Assembly: GCA_030669205.1 (NCBI GenBank)
Contig: DAOVEB010000005.1
Span: forward strand, 1 to 33,797
Length of the DNA stretch: 33,797 bases
From: Candidatus Parvarchaeota archaeon
GTDB lineage: Archaea; Nanobdellota; Nanobdellia; JAFCGN01; DAOVEB01
Reading direction: 5' to 3'
The notes below the pieces were generated by a model. The model saw nothing but the letters and a program-made list of their open reading frames with translations. It searched no databases and had not been told where the DNA came from. Below are positions 30,273 to 33,797 of the stretch, piece after piece; positions within the stretch are counted from its first letter, which is position 1, and each line of letters opens with the position of its first letter. A program made the translations under genes and the position numbers.

Positions 30273-31771
30273 AGCTCTTCTTGGCTCCAGGCCACGAATA
30301 TCGGCCGCTTGCTCATCCTTGTTGGGATGTACATTGGCCGATATGGTTTGTCGCCAATCTGTTCCTTGAGCTCTTTCACAAACTCCTCAAGTGTCCACTT
30401 ATTCATGTGGTCCTTCTTCAAGGTGGACTTCCTGCGCACCACAACCGGCAATTTTTCACCTTTCGTCTCCTTGTCACCTATAACAATAATGTATGGCACC
30501 CACTTTGCCTTGGCATCAAAGACCTTTCTGCCCAAACGTTCGTTCCTGTCGTCGATTCCGACTCGTATACCCTCGTAGCACAGTGCTTCTGAAAGTTCAA
30601 CCGCCTTCTCGTCATGCCTGTCTGCGACTGTCAGAACCCTCACCTGCTCTGGCTCGAGCCATAACGGGAGATGAGGTAATCTCATCCTTGAAGCCCGCTC
30701 CAGCAATGCATACATGACCCTCTCGATTGCGCCGCTTGGCGAGCAGTGGAGTATTATCGGCTCCTTCTGCGTGTTGTCCTTGTCAGTGAACCTTATCTTG
30801 TAGTTGTTCGCGTTCTCCACGTCTATCTGGTCAGTTGCCAGTGCAGCCGCCTTGTCGAGCGTGTCTATAAAGTTCAGCTCATACTTGAACACGAAATAGA
30901 AGTGCTGCTTGTTCCACATCTCGAGCAGCGCAGGCTTTCTGAACCTCTTCACCAGGTTTCTGACAACGTCCTTGTTTTTGTTGTAGAACGGACGCACGAT
31001 TCTCACAGCAAGTTCAAAGTCCTTTGATACGCTGAAACCTATGTTACTGTTGACATTTAGGACCATACTGAACCTGTCCATCAGCTCCTCTTTTGCAGAG
31101 TCCATGTCTGCGCAGAACGCGTGGCAGTCTGGCATTGTAAACGTCCGAAGGCGATGCAAACCAACGAGCTCTCCCCGTTTTTCGAGCCGGAAGGAGTACT
31201 TTGTGAGCTCGTACATCTTCATCGGCATGTTCTTGTGGGATATCACCATGTCCTTTGCCATGAGAAACTGGCCAAAGCAGGCCGAGAACCTCAGGAAAAG
31301 GTCCTTTTTCACCGACTTCACTATGTACTGCCTTGCAGGAAACCTGTCCAGATAGGTTTTGAGCGTTGGATGTTTGAAGTCGTACATTATTGGAGTCTCG
31401 ACCTTCATAGCCCCATAATGATTCACAACATGGGCGTTTACCATGTCGATGAGCAGGTCGCGGATGAGCTCGCCGTTTGGGTAGTATCTCATATTTCCCG
31501 GATCGCTTGCCGGCTCGTAATCAGCCAGTTCCAGTTTTCTCATGTACTTCACGTGTACCGGCTCTTCCTTGACCTCGCGCGACTTAGCCATCTCGTACAT
31601 CGCGAGCTTCTTGAGATTAAATCGCTTTTTGAAGTTGTAGCCGACTACGTCGCCATCCTTTATTTTTAGGGGATTGAGCTTACCACTCGGCTCTACGATA
31701 TACCATGAACTCTTGAGCGTCTCTTCAGCTATGAGAGCCCTTGAGACCTCCTTATCCTGTTCATTTACCAT
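30269..31771 (-). CDS. thrS: Threonyl-tRNA synthetase lacking the editing domain
   Basis: The 500-residue class II synthetase begins with the linker of archaeal ThrRS (SSWYIVEPSGKLNPL) and then the catalytic core: MRKLELADYEPASDPGNMRYYP, VETPIMY, FPARQY, zinc ligands C165, H217 and H342, motif 2 around RLRTFTMPDCHAFC, and motif 3 GAIERVMYALLE. The C-terminal anticodon-binding domain (about 375-500) is present. The N-terminal editing domain is encoded separately at 29237-29647. Archaeal fused ThrRS has it at the N-terminus, so here the order of the two parts in the locus is reversed. ATG 31771 is followed upstream by GATTTATAAAG, about 30 nt away. Confidence 0.95.
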   Translation of the reverse strand: MVNEQDKEVSRALIAEETLKSSWYIVEPSGKLNPLKIKDGDVVGYNFKKRFNLKKLAMYEMAKSREVKEEPVHVKYMRKLELADYEPASDPGNMRYYPNGELIRDLLIDMVNAHVVNHYGAMKVETPIMYDFKHPTLKTYLDRFPARQYIVKSVKKDLFLRFSACFGQFLMAKDMVISHKNMPMKMYELTKYSFRLEKRGELVGLHRLRTFTMPDCHAFCADMDSAKEELMDRFSMVLNVNSNIGFSVSKDFELAVRIVRPFYNKNKDVVRNLVKRFRKPALLEMWNKQHFYFVFKYELNFIDTLDKAAALATDQIDVENANNYKIRFTDKDNTQKEPIILHCSPSGAIERVMYALLERASRMRLPHLPLWLEPEQVRVLTVADRHDEKAVELSEALCYEGIRVGIDDRNERLGRKVFDAKAKWVPYIIVIGDKETKGEKLPVVVRRKSTLKKDHMNKWTLEEFVKELKEQIGDKPYRPMYIPTRMSKRPIFVAWSQEEL

Positions 31772-31863
31772 GGTATTAATTCATCCTCGCACATCTTTAT
31801 AAATCTTATATCTGCCTCCAACTTTGAAAATATTTAAAAATCCGCTCATCAGAGGTTCATTTG

Positions 31864-32088
31864 ATGGTTAAGATAGAGGGCAAGGAGGGGTTGTTTAATA
31901 TCCCTCCATCATACTGTCCGCCATTTGGGGACCTAGGGATAGACTTCTCCAAAATCAATTCCAATCTGTACTCTCACAAACAAATTGAAGTAATAGATGG
32001 TTATGTCAACATCTTTCCTACTGGGAAGATAGAAGTCTACAAGATACTCACCGATTATAGCCCAAGTCCTGACCAACAATCTATATAA
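31864..32088 (+). CDS. Small unknown protein
   Basis: The 74-residue protein (MVKIEGKEGLFNIPPSY) has a short beta-rich look and no known motif. ATG 31864 is preferred over TTG 31861. TATTTAAAAATC is centred about 30 nt upstream. It precedes the ATPase gene but has its own TATA and is not overlapping. Confidence 0.6.
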   Translation: MVKIEGKEGLFNIPPSYCPPFGDLGIDFSKINSNLYSHKQIEVIDGYVNIFPTGKIEVYKILTDYSPSPDQQSI

Positions 32089-32111
32089 ACCCAATCCATG
32101 TATTGTTCATC

Positions 32112-32774
32112 ATGGTGGCTCCTGAAAACCCGTTTCTGTCGATTGTACCGAGGAGGAACGAGAAGATAATCGACATGGTCTCAATTGTCAAGGAGCTCAG
32201 GGAGCTCGTCACTGAGACCCTGAAAGGTGATGTTCTAATTGTTCTGAAAGGTGGCTATGGCTCTGGCAAGACCCTGATTTCAGAGCATCTGGCAAAGTTC
32301 TTGAAAAAGAAGAATGTTGAAGTCAGGCGCCTAACTTGCACCCAAGAGATTATTGATGACATCCGTGCAATCCCTGACGAGCGCAAGAAAGACATCTTTG
32401 TTGTTGTGGACGGCCTAGATGTCTGCATGGGCATGGACGAAGTGATGACAAACAAGCTTCTTGACCTGTTGATGGAGAGGAGCAGCAAAGGTCTCACATT
32501 TCTTCTTGAGTGCACTCCGGACGTCTTGGAGAGGTTCTATTCGCTCAACAGGAGATTTGAAAAGTTTTCCAGGGTTGTGAATATCATGCCCATAGGCTAC
32601 GACGAGGCGAGGGAGCTGGTGGTTTCCAGACTGAACGAAATCCGGAAGCGAAAGTCAGAGTCGGTTGAGCCATTCACAGAGGATGAACTTAAAAAATACT
32701 GGAAGACTTCGCGTGGCAACCCACGCATGATACTGATGCTCTGCCAAAGTATGTACGACAGGAAGGTTCAATGA
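32112..32774 (+). CDS. AAA-type ATPase upstream of a presenilin-like protease
   Basis: The 220-residue product starts at ATG 32112 (MVAPENPFLSI), with TATATAAAC 26 nt upstream. It has Walker A GGYGSGKT, Walker B VVVDGLD, and a C-terminal helical lid with a possible sensor (SRGNPRMILMLC). It resembles AAA/MoxR/Orc-like ATPases or a DUF; not assigned precisely. It overlaps the presenilin homologue by 4 nt (ATGA), so they are translated from one mRNA and may cooperate. Confidence 0.82.
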   Translation: MVAPENPFLSIVPRRNEKIIDMVSIVKELRELVTETLKGDVLIVLKGGYGSGKTLISEHLAKFLKKKNVEVRRLTCTQEIIDDIRAIPDERKKDIFVVVDGLDVCMGMDEVMTNKLLDLLMERSSKGLTFLLECTPDVLERFYSLNRRFEKFSRVVNIMPIGYDEARELVVSRLNEIRKRKSESVEPFTEDELKKYWKTSRGNPRMILMLCQSMYDRKVQ

Positions 32775-33553
32775 AATACTCTTTTGTCCTCCTCACCATA
32801 ACAGTCAGCCTTTTCCTCCTTTGTGAGCTCTTTGGGCTCCACGTGAGCAATGTTTATTCAACAGCAGATCTTCCTTATGGCATTGAACCTCCTGAGATGG
32901 GAGGTATGGATGCAGTCTTCTATCTGCTCTTTGCCATAATCTTCATGACGGTATTCCTGCTTCTGCTGCAACGCCTGAGGTTGCAGAGATTCATCAAACT
33001 TTGGTTTGGCGTCGCATTCTTCCTATGTGTTTCAGTGTCACTCTCGGTCTTTGTATCTGAATGGATGGCGATGGTCGGTGCCTTCACACTTTTGATACTG
33101 AGGGTCAGGGAGAAGGATCTCTATGTGCACAACATAGGCGAGATATTCGTATATGGTGGTGTAGCTGCTATATTTGTGCCAATCTTAACTCCGCTATCAA
33201 TCTTTTTTCTCATGGTAATAGTCTCCATATACGATTTCATATCTGTTTTCGTGACCAAGCACATGGTCGCCTTGGCAGAGGGGCAGAGGGAACTCGGAAT
33301 CTTTTCAGGACTTCTGCTGAAGTACAAGGATGAAGTTGGTCTCCTGGGCGGCGGGGACATAGCCTTTCCGTTGCTTTTTGCCTCTGTTGCGATGCGGGAA
33401 CTTGGCACGGTTTCAGCGCTCTTTTCGGTTTACGGCGCAACAGCAGGACTCATAGCCCTTATACTATTAGGAAGAAAGAACAAGTACTACCCAGCACTCC
33501 CATTTTTAACGCTTGGAACGCTTTTTGGCTTTGCGCTTTCCCTTATCTTCTAA
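32771..33553 (+). CDS. Presenilin/signal-peptide-peptidase-like intramembrane aspartyl protease
   Basis: The 260-residue polytopic protein has about nine hydrophobic segments and the three hallmarks of A22 proteases: YD with D155, GGGD (GxGD) with D196, and PAL at 241-243. Archaeal homologues (PSH) cleave transmembrane segments. The start overlaps the ATPase gene by 4 nt. Its last 48 nt overlap the convergent TM/coiled-coil gene. Confidence 0.93.
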   Translation: MKYSFVLLTITVSLFLLCELFGLHVSNVYSTADLPYGIEPPEMGGMDAVFYLLFAIIFMTVFLLLLQRLRLQRFIKLWFGVAFFLCVSVSLSVFVSEWMAMVGAFTLLILRVREKDLYVHNIGEIFVYGGVAAIFVPILTPLSIFFLMVIVSIYDFISVFVTKHMVALAEGQRELGIFSGLLLKYKDEVGLLGGGDIAFPLLFASVAMRELGTVSALFSVYGATAGLIALILLGRKNKYYPALPFLTLGTLFGFALSLIF

Positions 33554-33748
33554 CTCCTCTTGGATATCTTCGAGAATATCCTCCTGCTTTGCTATCTCTT
33601 TGAGCTCCACAACTTCCATATTCTTTATCTTTTCAAGCATCGCTCTCATGTTCCTGTCTATTCTTATGAGGAACTTCAGCTCATAGACGACTGCTGCAGC
33701 AAAACCAAGAAGAATTCCCAAGACAAGTGCAAGTGTCTCTTCAACCAT
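33506..33748 (-). CDS. Single-TM protein with coiled-coil and Lys-rich tail
   Basis: The 80-residue protein has one transmembrane segment (about 5-24: TLALVLGILLGFAAAVVYEL), then a coiled coil (about 38-68) and a Lys/Arg-rich end (KGKRKAKKRSKR). It overlaps the presenilin gene by 48 nt on the opposite strand. The start ATG 33748 has a CTATAATTTT element 20-30 nt upstream. The family is not recognised. Confidence 0.65.
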   Translation of the reverse strand: MVEETLALVLGILLGFAAAVVYELKFLIRIDRNMRAMLEKIKNMEVVELKEIAKQEDILEDIQEELEDKGKRKAKKRSKR

Positions 33749-33797
33749 ATTATATCAGAAAATTATAGAAGGGGCTTATTTAAAGAACTTTCGATTT

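Noticed and set aside
1-33797. CRISPR arrays, cas genes, rRNA or insertion-sequence ends
   Set aside because: No regularly spaced repeats, Cas motifs, rRNA segments or transposase genes were seen.

Overview
The window is archaeal. The proteins include TFB, ribosomal proteins S8e, L37e and L35Ae, an Lsm/Sm-like protein, ABCE1/Rli1, Trm1, an archaeal-type ThrRS and a presenilin-type protease. One tRNA has an intron in the anticodon loop. Many genes have a TATA-like box centred about 26 nt upstream of the start codon and no Shine-Dalgarno, i.e. leaderless transcription. Genes are dense, with 4-nt overlaps, and many are short conserved-unknown membrane or Lys-rich proteins. This looks like a DPANN-type or other small-genome lineage; the phylum cannot be fixed from the sequence alone.

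Layout. 1-2080: an Era-like GTPase running off the left edge and apparently frameshifted, a membrane winged-helix protein, a small membrane protein and a Nudix hydrolase. 2081-4753: a DEAD-box helicase, an intron-containing CAT-anticodon tRNA, a HIT protein, tRNA-Ala(GGC) and a DedA/VTT membrane protein. 4750-9646: an information-processing block with L37e-Lsm, S8e (histone-H1-like tail), TFB plus a small unknown, and a Trm1-L35Ae-nucleotidyltransferase operon. 9797-16204: an accessory-looking block of proteins I mostly do not recognise. It contains an orphan helical protein, a second nucleotidyltransferase with a HEPN-like domain, an endonuclease IV-like TIM barrel interrupted by a coiled coil, two unknown proteins in the same operon, and a divergent pair made of a Pro-rich coiled-coil protein and a DUF63-like membrane protein.

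16201-20237: ABCE1, then a YchF-like GTPase, a small Cys protein and a PflX-like radical SAM protein. 20227-25423: a deaminase-like protein, a small unknown, a ~300-bp AT-rich intergenic region with two palindromes and a terminator-like hairpin, an Mtq2/PrmC-like methyltransferase, a HAD phosphatase, HisRS and a HisC-like aminotransferase preceded by an AbrB-like regulator. 25657-29233: unknown proteins, a second Nudix hydrolase, a membrane-anchored HNH protein, tRNA-His(GTG), two membrane proteins and a DUF167 protein. 29237-31771: a threonyl-tRNA synthetase split into a free editing domain and a catalytic/anticodon-binding subunit, with an unrelated opposite-strand gene between them. 31864-33748: a small unknown, an AAA-type ATPase overlapping a presenilin-like intramembrane protease, and a TM/coiled-coil protein.

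The best candidate for an undescribed system is the 10621-16204 cluster. It combines an NTase-HEPN-like protein, an EndoIV-like barrel with all nine expected metal ligands and a coiled-coil insertion, two co-transcribed unknowns and a divergent membrane pair. The split ThrRS, the frameshifted GTPase, the operator-like palindromes around a possible short transcript, and the ATPase-presenilin pair also merit attention. All functions are inferred by motif reading; no database search was run.
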